DNA of 32,257 nucleotides from an uncultured Saprospiraceae bacterium (GTDB lineage Bacteria > Bacteroidota > Bacteroidia > Chitinophagales > Saprospiraceae): assembly GCA_938015415.1 (NCBI GenBank), contig CALLPK010000043.1, positions 1-32,257 on the forward strand, in the 5' to 3' direction. A program made the position numbers and the translations under genes. Under the pieces are notes generated by a model that had not been told where the DNA came from, ran no database searches, and saw only the letters and a list, made by a program, of their open reading frames with translations. Numbering within the stretch: the first letter of the stretch is position 1; each line of letters starts with the position of its first letter. This document shows positions 7,477 to 16,434 of the stretch, piece by piece.

Positions 7477-8705
7477 GCCTTATAATACAACTCCGAACAA
7501 TTCTCTTCCGTAAAAATTTCATTTGCTAAACGAACAATATCCTCCTTCGTTACCTTGAGATATTCCGCCTTTTCCGTATTAATCAAATCTGCGTCACCGA
7601 TCAATTCAAAGTACGCCAGATTAATCGCTTTATTCAATACATTGGATTCAGAAAAAATCAGCAGACTCTCAATTTTGTTTTTATATTTCTGTAATTCCAA
7701 TTCCGTAGGTCCTTCTTTTTTTAGTAAATTTAATTCTTTCCAAATGGCCGCTTCCGCTTTTTCCAAACTTACCCCCGGCATTGGTCGTCCCTCAATAATC
7801 AATAATCCCGGATCAATATTTCCGGTAATGAAAGCATCAATACTATTAAACAAACGCTGCTCTTTGTACAACTTTCTAAACAACCGGCTAGATGAGCCAT
7901 TGCAAAGGATATCCGAGGTTAAATCCGCCGCGTAATAATTTTTATCCACCCGGGCTGGACAGTGAAAAGCCAGATACAACGCATCCGAAGGTACTTTGGC
8001 AGGATTGATTTGTTTTTGAATTTTACGCTGCGGCGGTTCCACCTCAATTTTTCGGGTTGGTCTTTTTCCACTTGGAATATCGGCAAACCATTTTTGCGAA
8101 AGCGCTTTTACTTGTGCTACCGTCGTCTTGCCAGCTACCACCAAGATCGCATTATTGGGTCGGTAATAATTAAAGAAAAATTCTTTTACTTCTTCTAACG
8201 TTGCATCTTCGACGTGTTTTGGTATTTTGCCAATGGTCGGCCAGCGGTAAGGATGAATTTTGTAAGCCATATCAGCCAAAAAATGCCACGCGTCACCGTA
8301 AGGTTCGTTCAGACAAGTTTCCTTAAATTCTTCAATTACTACCTTTTGTTGAATCTCTAAACTTTTCTGATCAAACTTCAACATCTTCATTCTATCCGAT
8401 TCCAGCCAAAATGCCGTCTCAATATTTTCTGCAGGTAGTAATTCGTAGAAATTAGTAATATCATTGTTTGTGAAAGCATTGTTCTCTCCGCCCGCCAATT
8501 GAATCGGCTCATCAAAATCCGGAATATTCTCTGATCCACTAAACATCAAATGCTCAAATAAATGTGCAAATCCTGTCTTCTCCGGCGACTCGTCACGCGC
8601 TCCTACATTATACAAAACGTTGACCGCTACCATTGGTGTACTATCATCCTCGTGTACCAAAACTCGTAACCCATTACCCAACGTAAATTTTTCAAATGCT
8701 ATCAT
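7449..8705 (-). CDS. M16 family zinc metallopeptidase
   Basis: A 418-residue pitrilysin-family (M16) peptidase. The inverted zinc motif HxxEH is His48-Leu-Phe-Glu51-His52 in GFAHLFEHLMF, and the third ligand is expected among the Glu residues near QQKVVIEEFKE about 75 residues on. The N-terminal catalytic domain (1-210) is followed by the inactive partner domain (about 215-418, with LAFHCPARVDKNYY and GNGS-like CNGSSSRLFRKL). It starts MIAFEKFTLGNGLRVLV with no signal peptide, so it may act in the cytosol or periplasm; many Bacteroidota M16 proteins come as an active/inactive pair, and no partner gene is seen here. The stop overlaps the tandem repeat array. Confidence 0.92.
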   Translation of the reverse strand: MIAFEKFTLGNGLRVLVHEDDSTPMVAVNVLYNVGARDESPEKTGFAHLFEHLMFSGSENIPDFDEPIQLAGGENNAFTNNDITNFYELLPAENIETAFWLESDRMKMLKFDQKSLEIQQKVVIEEFKETCLNEPYGDAWHFLADMAYKIHPYRWPTIGKIPKHVEDATLEEVKEFFFNYYRPNNAILVVAGKTTVAQVKALSQKWFADIPSGKRPTRKIEVEPPQRKIQKQINPAKVPSDALYLAFHCPARVDKNYYAADLTSDILCNGSSSRLFRKLYKEQRLFNSIDAFITGNIDPGLLIIEGRPMPGVSLEKAEAAIWKELNLLKKEGPTELELQKYKNKIESLLIFSESNVLNKAINLAYFELIGDADLINTEKAEYLKVTKEDIVRLANEIFTEENCSELYYKAAVDGLSVG

Positions 8706-8731
8706 GAAATTATTTTTTCAAATTTGATACT

Positions 8732-8751
8732 CAAAATTAATGCACTGTGCA
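8732..8751 (-). promoter_or_regulatory. Candidate M16 promoter with an adjoining palindrome
   Basis: On the minus strand 8732-8739 reads TAATTTTG, matching TAnnTTTG. Just upstream of it (8741-8751) is the perfect palindrome TGCACTGTGCA, which falls in the -33/-7 spacer and could be an operator. The -33 element is not clear. Confidence 0.35.
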
Positions 8752-8915
8752 ATAACCTGCGATCGGTCATTTTTTAACCAAAATCCGACTTCCAAAATTA
8801 ACTTTTTTCCGCTTTACTTCAAACCCACCAAAAATCTTAAAATCGGCATCTCTATATGGGTAAAGCGATCGTTCAGTCAAAACAATAGAAGGATAAAAAT
8901 AGTTTTCGACGATTG

Positions 8916-8951
8916 GGGAAGAGACCAGTCATTTGACTGCGTTCTTTTCCC
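8916..8951 (+). terminator. Stem-loop followed by a T-rich run in the M16/mutase gap
   Basis: GGGAAGAGA (8916-8924) pairs with the downstream TTCTTTTCCC (8942-8951), and inside it CAGTCA pairs with TGACTG across a TT loop. TTTTATTTC follows on the plus strand, so it looks like a Rho-independent terminator. No plus-strand protein gene precedes it: the neighbouring genes diverge. It could end a short non-coding transcript starting somewhere in 8740-8910, or be an unrelated hairpin. Confidence 0.4.
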
Positions 8952-8963
8952 TTTTATTTCAGG

Positions 8964-9060
8964 TCACCAAGGCACAACGACAGAAAGGACGGGAAAAGAA
9001 TTTAACGACTTCGCCTCTTCCCGTATATTTAATGATTTTAGTGCCTTTGTATCTTCGTGG
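8964..9060. repeat. Palindromic intergenic element before the mutase gene
   Basis: TCACCAAGGCACAACGACAG (8964-8983) on the left and GTGCCTTTGTATCTTCGTGG (9041-9060) on the right are degenerate inverted copies of one phrase. Between them ACGGGAAAAG (8989-8998) and CTCTTCCCGT (9015-9024) form a second pair with one mismatch. It looks like a decayed REP-like element. No cobalamin riboswitch core was found in this 424-base gap. Confidence 0.4.
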
Positions 9061-9129
9061 CAGATCATAACCAAATAAAAAATTAGTGCCTTTTTCACAG
9101 GACAGACAATTTCTCCGTATCTTTCCCCT

Positions 9130-11268
9130 ATGAACCGTCCTGACTTTAAAAACATCGCTTTCGATCCGACTATTCTGGCGAAAGCCACGGAAACCCCAGC
9201 GGATCAGACCTGGGAAACGCCCGAGCAGATTGTCGTAAAAGAAATCTACACCCCCGGGGATCTCAAAGACGTATATCACCTCAACTTTGTCGCCGGATTA
9301 CCACCATATTTGCGTGGACCTTATAGTTCTATGTACAGCGGCAGACCGTGGACGATCCGTCAGTACGCTGGATTTTCTACCGCCACGGAAAGCAACGCCT
9401 TCTACCGTCGTAACCTGGCCGCCGGACAAAAAGGATTGTCCGTAGCCTTTGATTTAGCGACCCACCGGGGCTATGATTCGGATCACCCACGGGTGACGGG
9501 TGATGTTGGAATGGCTGGCGTAGCCATTGATACGGTGGAGGATATGAAACTTTTATTCGACCAAATTCCATTGGATAAAATGTCGGTGTCCATGACGATG
9601 AACGGGGCCGTAATTCCCATTATGGCCTTTTATATCGTAGCGGCAGAAGAGCAGGGTGTCAACCGCAGTTTGCTGAGCGGAACGATTCAGAATGATATCT
9701 TAAAGGAATTTATGGTACGGAATACGTACATCTATCCGCCCGCACCATCGATGCAAATCATTGCTGATATTTTTGAATATACCGCCAAAGAAATGCCGCG
9801 CTTTAATTCCATCAGCATCAGTGGATACCATATTCACGAAGCGGGAGCTCCGGCTGATATTGAACTGGCCTATACCCTGGCGGACGGACTGGAATACGTA
9901 CGCGCCGGATTGGCGAGTGGATTGACCATCGACCAGTTTGCACCGCGACTGTCTTTTTTCTGGGCCATCGGAATGAATCATTTTATGGAAATTGCCAAGC
10001 TCCGGGCGGGTAGATTGCTGTGGGCAAAAATCATCAAACAATTTAATCCCGAAAATCCAAAATCGATGACGTTGCGTACGCATTGTCAAACTTCGGGATG
10101 GAGCCTCACCGAACAGGACCCGTTCAATAATGTTGCCCGGACTTGTATCGAAGCACTTGCTGCTACGTTAGGTGGAACGCAGTCGTTGCACACCAATTCG
10201 CTGGACGAAGCGGTGGCGTTACCCACGGATTTCTCTGCCAAGATTGCGCGGGACACTCAAATCTACTTACAAAAAGAAACCAATATAACAAAGGTCGTTG
10301 ATCCCTGGGGAGGTTCTTACTATGTGGAAAAATTAACCGCCGAACTCGTAGACCGTGCCTGGGCCTTAATTCAGGAAGTAGAAGAATTAGGCGGGATGAC
10401 CAAGGCGATCGAAAATGGGTTGCCGAAATTAAGAATTGAAGAGGCCGCGGCTCGTAAGCAGGCCCGGATTGACAGTGGAAAAGATAAAATTGTTGGAGTC
10501 AATATCTTTCCAACGGACGATCAAACGGAGATGGAACTTCTCGAAGTAGACAACGCCGAAGTACGTCGGGGACAAATTGCAAGTATCCAAAGGGTAAAAG
10601 CTGAGCGGGATGATGACAAAGTGCAAACAGCCTTAAAAGCGCTTTCCGACTGCGCAGCATCTGGTGATGGTAATCTTCTGGAACTGGCTGTTGTTGCTGC
10701 CCGTGAACGTGCTACGCTCGGAGAAATCTCCGCCGCAATGGAGGCCCATTTCGGTCGTTACGTGGCTCGTACTCAGGTTGTGAGTGGCGTTTACTCAAAA
10801 GAAATCAGTATGGACGAAAAATTTAAATCGACCCAACGGCTAGCCAATGAATTTGCTGCCCTCGATGGACGTCGTCCCCGTATCATGGTCGCTAAGTTAG
10901 GCCAGGACGGACACGACCGGGGTGCTAAAATTATTGCGACCAGTTTTGCGGACCTCGGCTTCGACGTGGACATCGGACCGCTTTTTCAAACGCCTGAAGA
11001 AGCGGCTCGGCAGGCTGCCGAAAATGACGTACACGTCCTGGGTATTTCCTCTCTCGCAGCGGGTCATAAAACTTTGGTGCCACGCACGGTCGAAGCCTTG
11101 AAAGAGTTAGGCCGTGAAGATATTTTGGTGGTAGCTGGAGGAGTGATTCCTCCCCGTGATTACGAATTTTTATACGATGCCGGCGTCATGGGTATCTTTG
11201 GTCCTGGAACAATCATCGCCGAAGCTGCAGCGGAAATTTTGGCTGTACTTAAAAAGCAGATTTCTTGA
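9130..11268 (+). CDS. scpA: Methylmalonyl-CoA mutase, large (catalytic) subunit
   Basis: Adenosylcobalamin-dependent mutase that interconverts (R)-methylmalonyl-CoA and succinyl-CoA, in propionate and branched-chain amino acid metabolism. The 712-residue length is normal. The TIM barrel (about 30-560) shows [36 protein letters not shown] and [10 protein letters not shown]. The B12-binding domain (about 580-712) has DxHxxG as Asp593-Gly-His595-Asp-Arg-Gly, His595 being the lower cobalt ligand, followed by [10 protein letters not shown] and VVAGGVIPP. The partner small subunit usually lies just upstream; here only non-coding DNA and the divergent M16 gene are found, so the partner is encoded elsewhere or the enzyme is a homodimer. 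Transcription ends at a hairpin at 11301. Confidence 0.96.
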   Translation: MNRPDFKNIAFDPTILAKATETPADQTWETPEQIVVKEIYTPGDLKDVYHLNFVAGLPPYLRGPYSSMYSGRPWTIRQYAGFSTATESNAFYRRNLAAGQKGLSVAFDLATHRGYDSDHPRVTGDVGMAGVAIDTVEDMKLLFDQIPLDKMSVSMTMNGAVIPIMAFYIVAAEEQGVNRSLLSGTIQNDILKEFMVRNTYIYPPAPSMQIIADIFEYTAKEMPRFNSISISGYHIHEAGAPADIELAYTLADGLEYVRAGLASGLTIDQFAPRLSFFWAIGMNHFMEIAKLRAGRLLWAKIIKQFNPENPKSMTLRTHCQTSGWSLTEQDPFNNVARTCIEALAATLGGTQSLHTNSLDEAVALPTDFSAKIARDTQIYLQKETNITKVVDPWGGSYYVEKLTAELVDRAWALIQEVEELGGMTKAIENGLPKLRIEEAAARKQARIDSGKDKIVGVNIFPTDDQTEMELLEVDNAEVRRGQIASIQRVKAERDDDKVQTALKALSDCAASGDGNLLELAVVAARERATLGEISAAMEAHFGRYVARTQVVSGVYSKEISMDEKFKSTQRLANEFAALDGRRPRIMVAKLGQDGHDRGAKIIATSFADLGFDVDIGPLFQTPEEAARQAAENDVHVLGISSLAAGHKTLVPRTVEALKELGREDILVVAGGVIPPRDYEFLYDAGVMGIFGPGTIIAEAAAEILAVLKKQIS

Positions 11269-11300
11269 TGAAAATTATAATGAATAATTTTTTAATGAAA

Positions 11301-11337
11301 AATGCCCTCAACCGTATCTTACACGATTGAGGGCATT
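11301..11337. terminator. Bidirectional terminator between mutase and MscS genes
   Basis: AATGCCCTCAA (11301-11311) and TTGAGGGCATT (11327-11337) form a perfect 11-bp stem with a 15-base loop. A-rich sequence precedes it and T-rich sequence follows, so it can serve both convergent genes. Confidence 0.85.
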
Positions 11338-11366
11338 ATTAATTATCCATTACTAATTAGCAACAC

Positions 11367-12428
11367 CTACTTATTTCCGCTAATCTCTGAAATCTTTTGA
11401 TCCACTTTATCGATCATCCGTTCCTTAATCCCTTTTAATTGTGTAATAGTTTCCTGAAGTTTAGCCTTTTCCTCTTCCGTTGCTGCTGACTTGATTTGTT
11501 CATTAAGTTCTTTTATTTTTTCTTCCGTATCTTTGATTAACTGCTTTTGTTTTTCTACTGATTCCGCTTCGTCCGCTTTATCAAAAATCTTATTTTCTGG
11601 ATTGTCATCTGGATGTTTCTGGACGGTGGCTCGCATTTTTTTAGGAATAAAAATAGTCTCTCCAACTTGTCTTTGATTCATAAAATTAGGCGAAACAATT
11701 TCAATATCTGCTTCGTGTAGTGCATCCAGAATCATTCCGTTAAGTCGAGATTCGGCGCTCAGAATTGTTTTGATATCCGAAATCAATCCGTATACCTGAT
11801 AGACGACCGAAAAATCACCGAGTTCCTGAATTCTAACAAAGCCATCCTTAAGTCCGGCCATCTCCGTTGCCTTGATTAGGGCTTGTTCAATTTTTTTGTG
11901 ATTGACATCATAACCTAGGGAGCAAATGCCGCTGATAAAGGTTCCGGAAGATCGGGTTACCTTGACGGGGTTGGTTGCTAAAAATAAATTGGGTAACGTC
12001 AGTAAGTCTCTGTTCTCCGTTTGTATTTCGGTATGAAAAAGGCCCCGTTCTGTCACTCGTCCAAAATGATCTGTCACTCGAATAAAGTCTCCCGCTCTAA
12101 AGCTATTAACCGCCCGTAGCATGATCCCCGCGAGTGCATTTCCAATAAAAGTAGCAGAACTTAACGCCAGCACCGCTGACAAGACAATCCCAATTAAACT
12201 GGTAATCTGCCCTCGTAAAGAATCACCTAGTGGCAGTGCCAGGATAATGGCAATGGCACCTACCAGTCCGATGGTAAACAAGACAATTCCACGAATTAAT
12301 CCCGCATCGGTTTTTCCTCTTGCCTGGCGATCCAGAAAGATACGAGTCAAGTAAAAAATAGCAGCAACGGCTAAAATGGTCATTACCGTTCCGGCAAAAC
12401 TTAAAATTACTCCAATGATATTATCCAT
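11367..12428 (-). CDS. MscS-family small-conductance mechanosensitive channel
   Basis: A 353-residue inner membrane channel that opens under membrane tension to release solutes on osmotic down-shock. Three hydrophobic segments lie at about 8-30, 44-68 and 72-103. The pore-lining third helix (LSSATFIGNALAGIMLRAV) runs into the MscS beta domain, with FRAGDFIRVTDHFGRVTERG and LLTLPNLFLATNPVKVTRSSG. After the alpha/beta domain, which ends with a FMNQRQVGETIFIP segment, there is an extra charged coiled-coil tail (about 285-353, with KELNEQIKSAATEEEKAKLQ) that standard MscS lacks. Converges on the mutase gene and shares its terminator. Confidence 0.93.
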   Translation of the reverse strand: MDNIIGVILSFAGTVMTILAVAAIFYLTRIFLDRQARGKTDAGLIRGIVLFTIGLVGAIAIILALPLGDSLRGQITSLIGIVLSAVLALSSATFIGNALAGIMLRAVNSFRAGDFIRVTDHFGRVTERGLFHTEIQTENRDLLTLPNLFLATNPVKVTRSSGTFISGICSLGYDVNHKKIEQALIKATEMAGLKDGFVRIQELGDFSVVYQVYGLISDIKTILSAESRLNGMILDALHEADIEIVSPNFMNQRQVGETIFIPKKMRATVQKHPDDNPENKIFDKADEAESVEKQKQLIKDTEEKIKELNEQIKSAATEEEKAKLQETITQLKGIKERMIDKVDQKISEISGNK

Positions 12429-12518
12429 AATAAAAAAAATTCGATAATAAAAAATTTCCCAAACATTGCCAAGAGGATATAAGTCTTGAATAATTTTTAC
12501 GAAAAAAGTTAATTTACG

Positions 12519-13142
12519 TTACATGGCATCCACTTCTACTTTTATTCTGAGCGACTGATTCATTGCATTATGAATAGCGATGGTAACGCCTTCCGGCAAA
12601 ATAAGGTTTTTCTTAAAATAGGAAAGTAGCTTTTTTTTCAATTCCATAAAATTTTCCAATGATATTTTTGGACCTGGCTCTAACCATAAATCCAATTGTA
12701 CGTTTTCTGGTTGTTCGCGAATGATCTGTGCCGCTCGTGTCCAGAAGATAAGATCGCTTTTTTGGAAAAAGGGTAGATGTGCCAAAGTCTTCAATCCCCA
12801 GTAATTACGTCGGGACCACCAGTTAAAAAATTGCTTTCGCAAATAGTATTTTTCGATAATTTCAATCAACGCAAAACTATCCGCAAATTTTTGTAAAAAA
12901 ATCGCTGCGTAAAAATCTGGATCTGCCATCACTAAATCAAAAGGATGCTGCCCATCTTGCGGTCGGCGGTCTCGATAATTTTTAACTTCCATTAGATGCA
13001 ATCCATCGTCGAGCAAAACCATAAAATCTACCCCCTTAAATCCACGGCCACTGACGTATCCATAAAATCGGTGTTCATCCCATTTTATTACTTTCCAATC
13101 TTCTGGAAAATTAAAAACCAAACCACTTTCATGAAACGTCAT
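12519..13142 (-). CDS. Small protein with PD-(D/E)XK-like motif, function unknown
   Basis: A 207-residue protein that I cannot assign to a named family. The N-terminal part contains GRGFKGVDFMVLLDDG followed by LHLMEVKNYRD: Asp39, Glu52-x-Lys54 have the order and spacing of a PD-(D/E)XK nuclease core, with the Glu-x-Lys strand inside a beta hairpin. The middle is helical and aromatic (FFNWWSRRNYWGL), and the C-terminus carries beta-like segments. There is no signal peptide. It lies alone between MscS (91 bases downstream) and the divergent MORN-caspase gene. It could be a nuclease or an inactive relative; both the fold and the activity are inference from one motif. Confidence 0.7.
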   Translation of the reverse strand: MTFHESGLVFNFPEDWKVIKWDEHRFYGYVSGRGFKGVDFMVLLDDGLHLMEVKNYRDRRPQDGQHPFDLVMADPDFYAAIFLQKFADSFALIEIIEKYYLRKQFFNWWSRRNYWGLKTLAHLPFFQKSDLIFWTRAAQIIREQPENVQLDLWLEPGPKISLENFMELKKKLLSYFKKNLILPEGVTIAIHNAMNQSLRIKVEVDAM

Positions 13143-13327
13143 TGAAATTACTTAGTAGTTAAGATATTTTAAAGTTAAGTGAATTCAGGTAATCATGCAG
13201 ATGAATAATTTTTTTAACTAGTGAAATAAACATATATTAATAATTGGTAATGTTTTTGTAGTAGTATCCAGTGGATTCCCTCGTTTGGAGAAAGTCCATC
13301 TGTTTATCACTATAAAACATCACACCC

Positions 13328-14980
13328 ATGTACAGATTCCCCCTTTTATTAATGGTTCTTTTTTTATCTTCGTTTTTCCTAAATGCACAGTGCGTCCAGG
13401 GAGATTGCTTTAATGGCGAAGGTACTTTTGTTTATCCCAGTGGCACCAAATATACGGGCCAGTTTAAAAACGGCGAAATTCACGGACAGGGAACTTGTGA
13501 CTATGTCAACGGTACTAAATACAGCGGTCAATGGGTACAGCGATATCCTGAGGGTTATGGTATCAAAACCTATCCGGATGGCACCCGTCGGGAAGGCCAG
13601 TGGCTACGCGGACAACCTATTAATACCGAAGGACAGATTCTGGAATTGGCCGCCAAAGGCAATACACAAACGACCACTGCATTCGATGTACAGTCAGGTT
13701 GCGTACAGGGTAATTGCGAAGCGGGCCTCGGCGTCTACGTTTATATCGACGGAAGTAAATACGAAGGAGAATTTAACAACGGAAAACTCCACGGTCAGGG
13801 AACTTGGTACTATCCGGATGGTGAAAAATACATCGGTGGATTTAAAAATAATTATTCCCACGGTCTTGGTACAATCTATCATCTTGATGGTACGCAAACC
13901 GACGGAGAATGGGTAGATGGTGAATTTCAAAATATTAGACCCACTAATATTGCCGAAGAAGGGTGTATTGAAGGCGACTGCCAGAATGGAATCGGTACTT
14001 ACATCTACGAAGCTGGTTCAGCAAAATACGTGGGATCCTTTAAAAATGAAATTCCCGAAGGAACAGGTACTTGTTATTACGCTAACGGCGAAAAATATGA
14101 AGGGCAATGGCGTAACGGAAGCTTTAATGGTAACGGAACGCTTTTTATGCTCGATGGATCTAAAGTCAACGGTTTTTGGCAGGATGGTACTTATGTGGGA
14201 AAGCCCGAACAAACATCTAACTCAATAACCACAACCTCTGCTCCGATACCACAAAATACGGATACCAAAGTCTGGGCTGTATTGGTAGGTGTTTCTAATT
14301 ACGAACATATGCCAGCGCTTAAGTATACAGACGACGATGCTTACCGGATTTTTGCTCACTTAAGAAGTCCCGAAGGTGGAGCATTAGATAATGATCAAAT
14401 CAAAATATTAATTGACGAAGATGCGACCCTGGAAAAAATCAAATCAACAATGAGTGATGTTTTTTCAAAGGCTGGGTCCAACGATTTGGTGATGTTGTAC
14501 TTTTCTGGCCATGGTCTAAACGGTTCTTTTTTACCGATTGATTTTGATGGTTATAACAATAAATTACTACACGAAGATATCAATGCGATTTTAGAACAAA
14601 GTCCCGCAAAATATAAAATTTGTATTGCGGATGCTTGTCACTCCGGCAGCATGTATGCCAGCCGAGGAACAGTTGCTGAAACCCTCGATAAGTATTATCG
14701 AACCTTGGCGCAAGCCAAAGGTGGGACCGCATTAATTCTTTCTTCAAAATCAACGGAGACTTCTCTGGAATCTAGCGGATTACGTCAGGGCGTTTTTAGT
14801 CATTTTCTGATCCGTGGACTACGTGGAGAAGCAGACTTGAGTGCCGACGGGATCGTTACGATTAACGAATTATACAGCTATATTTATCAAAATGTTCGTT
14901 CTTACACCGGTATGCGGCAGTCGCCGGTGATGCTGGGAGAATTTGATGATAACATGGCAGTTTCAGTCGTAAGAGATTAA
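13328..14980 (+). CDS. Secreted MORN-repeat protein with caspase-like (C14) protease domain
   Basis: A 550-residue protein with an N-terminal signal peptide (1-20, cleavage after NA before Gln21). Residues 22-290 are three similar modules, each opening with C-[VI]-x-G-x-C (Cys22, Cys125, Cys213) and each holding two or more MORN repeats such as KYTGQFKNGEIHGQGT. A Ser/Thr/Pro linker (about 291-312) leads to a caspase/metacaspase domain (about 313-550), with catalytic His395 in YFSGHG and Cys437 in ADACHSG, and a DxGxxTxxEL-like tail (SADGIVTINEL). MORN repeats are thought to bind lipid or protein, so it may be an envelope-anchored protease. The position of the modules (all before the protease) suggests tethering. 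Substrate unknown. Confidence 0.93.
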   Translation: MYRFPLLLMVLFLSSFFLNAQCVQGDCFNGEGTFVYPSGTKYTGQFKNGEIHGQGTCDYVNGTKYSGQWVQRYPEGYGIKTYPDGTRREGQWLRGQPINTEGQILELAAKGNTQTTTAFDVQSGCVQGNCEAGLGVYVYIDGSKYEGEFNNGKLHGQGTWYYPDGEKYIGGFKNNYSHGLGTIYHLDGTQTDGEWVDGEFQNIRPTNIAEEGCIEGDCQNGIGTYIYEAGSAKYVGSFKNEIPEGTGTCYYANGEKYEGQWRNGSFNGNGTLFMLDGSKVNGFWQDGTYVGKPEQTSNSITTTSAPIPQNTDTKVWAVLVGVSNYEHMPALKYTDDDAYRIFAHLRSPEGGALDNDQIKILIDEDATLEKIKSTMSDVFSKAGSNDLVMLYFSGHGLNGSFLPIDFDGYNNKLLHEDINAILEQSPAKYKICIADACHSGSMYASRGTVAETLDKYYRTLAQAKGGTALILSSKSTETSLESSGLRQGVFSHFLIRGLRGEADLSADGIVTINELYSYIYQNVRSYTGMRQSPVMLGEFDDNMAVSVVRD

Positions 14981-15048
14981 TTTGTTTGAGAATAAATACT
15001 AGTTCCCGAGGCACTAGCCAAATAGCCAGTATTAAAATATTTTTTGAA

Positions 15049-15085
15049 AGCCCTTTGCTGCAATTACTGCTGCAAAGGGCTTTTA
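15049..15085 (+). terminator. Terminator after the MORN-caspase gene
   Basis: AGCCCTTTGCTGCA (15049-15062) and TGCTGCAAAGGGCT (15068-15081) pair with a single mismatch across loop ATTAC, and TTTT follows. It stands 69 bases after the stop codon. Confidence 0.88.
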
Positions 15086-15227
15086 GGTGAAAAGTTGTTC
15101 GTCTTATAATGTAGATACTTGGTCGAGATAATTTTGTCTCCGGATCTTTATTTCGTAATTTGACCAAAGAATTAATCATTACTATTCGCTAGATAGAAAT
15201 CCCAATCGTGAACTTACGATAGAAGGG

Positions 15228-15258
15228 AGCCAATAGCTAAAAGCGAATAGCCAACAGC
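15228..15258. repeat. AGCCAATAGC micro-repeats before the SPFH gene
   Basis: AGCCAATAGC, AGCGAATAGC and CCAACAGC follow one another and end seven bases before the ATG. It is one of several language-like degenerate repeats seen near start codons in this window. There is no Shine-Dalgarno sequence in this stretch. Confidence 0.55.
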
Positions 15259-15265
15259 AAAAAAA

Positions 15266-16129
15266 ATGAAAGAAAAAAAAGGTTTCTCAATTAGCGGCTG
15301 GATCGTCGCGTTACTGCTGCTCATCTTTGCCCTGTTTATGGCATCCAGAATTTTTAATAGTGGAGCGGCGATAGATCGTCCCGAAAACATGGTCTACTTA
15401 ATTCCAACAATTATTATAATTCTCTTCGTATCCAGAGGACTCTACGTCATCGAACCCAACGAAGCCATCATCCAGATGTTTTTTGGTAGCTACGTTGGTA
15501 CGGATAAAAAAGATGGTTACCGCTGGACCATTCCTTTCTTTAAGCGAACCCGGGCCAGTCTGCGCGTACAGGATTTTGAAACGGAAATGATCAAGGTAAA
15601 CGACCTCAAGGGTAACCCGATTCAGATTAGCGCCATCGTCATTTGGCGGATTCGTGATACCTACGCAGCGTATTTTGACGTAGAGGATTTTGGTAATTTT
15701 CTGACACGCCAAAGTGTAGCCGCACTTCGTGGACTGGCCATGAAATATCCTTACGAAGCAAACGAAGAACACGCTCATTCTCTCATTACGCATACCGAAG
15801 AGGTCGCCGAAAATCTAAAAATTGAAATCCAGAATAAACTTGATCAGGCCGGAATCGAGATCATGGAAAGCCGGATTAATCACCTCAGCTACGCTCGCGA
15901 AATCGCCGCTGCGATGCTCCAGCGCCAGCAGGCCAGTGCCATCATCTCGGCTCGGACCGAAATTGTGGAAGGTGCCGTTGGGATGGTCGAAATGGCAATC
16001 AATCAATTGGAAGAAAAAGAAATTGTCTCTTTTACTCCGGAGGACAAACGTAAACTGGTCACCAATCTGTTGGTTGTACTTTGTAGCGAACAAGGGACAC
16101 AGCCGATTATCGAAGCGGGGGGAGCGTAA
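15266..16129 (+). CDS. SPFH/band 7 domain membrane protein
   Basis: A 287-residue member of the SPFH (stomatin, prohibitin, flotillin, HflK/C) superfamily. Two hydrophobic segments at about 10-26 and 43-58 anchor it in the inner membrane. The band 7 domain begins at [22 protein letters not shown] and runs to about 250, with [11 protein letters not shown], the conserved [19 protein letters not shown] segment and [23 protein letters not shown] helical C-terminal part follows. These proteins form membrane microdomain scaffolds and often control proteases; no NfeD or protease gene is adjacent, so its partner is unknown. Confidence 0.9.
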   Translation: MKEKKGFSISGWIVALLLLIFALFMASRIFNSGAAIDRPENMVYLIPTIIIILFVSRGLYVIEPNEAIIQMFFGSYVGTDKKDGYRWTIPFFKRTRASLRVQDFETEMIKVNDLKGNPIQISAIVIWRIRDTYAAYFDVEDFGNFLTRQSVAALRGLAMKYPYEANEEHAHSLITHTEEVAENLKIEIQNKLDQAGIEIMESRINHLSYAREIAAAMLQRQQASAIISARTEIVEGAVGMVEMAINQLEEKEIVSFTPEDKRKLVTNLLVVLCSEQGTQPIIEAGGA

Positions 16130-16147
16130 CCCGTAGTCCGGAGTCCG

Positions 16148-16208
16148 CGTAGCCAAAACCCTATTATTTTAGAATAGAAATATTTTTGAATAATAGGGTT
16201 TTGCTACG
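16148..16208 (+). terminator. Terminator after the SPFH gene
   Basis: AACCCTATTATT (16157-16168) and AATAATAGGGTT (16189-16200) pair perfectly. The stem extends outward through CGTAGC(C)AA and TTTTGCTACG with one bulged C, giving about 20 pairs. The length is unusual for a simple terminator, and the arms could also be a remnant inverted-repeat element. The rest of the gap to 16434 is very AT-rich, with no other feature seen. Confidence 0.7.
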
Positions 16209-16434
16209 TTATGATAGTCACTCTTTTAAATAGAATAACACTTTTTTGATTATTATTTAAAATAAAATAACTAATTTGTTGATTAATTAAAATATTCGCA
16301 TTATCTTGCGATTATATAAAAAGAATGAATTTGAAAAGAGTCATTCTTTAAATAATTAGTCATAAGATTAATAATCAAAAAAATTTTAAATGATAACCAA
16401 ATTGGATATTTCAAAATTAGAAAGGAGTTCAACA

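Noticed and set aside
8706-9129. Cobalamin riboswitch before the mutase gene
   Set aside because: No B12-box or adenosyl-riboswitch core such as GCCACTG is seen in the 424-base gap.
15398-15793. Minus-strand 131-residue frame in the SPFH gene
   Set aside because: It is antisense to a clear gene and lacks recognisable domains.
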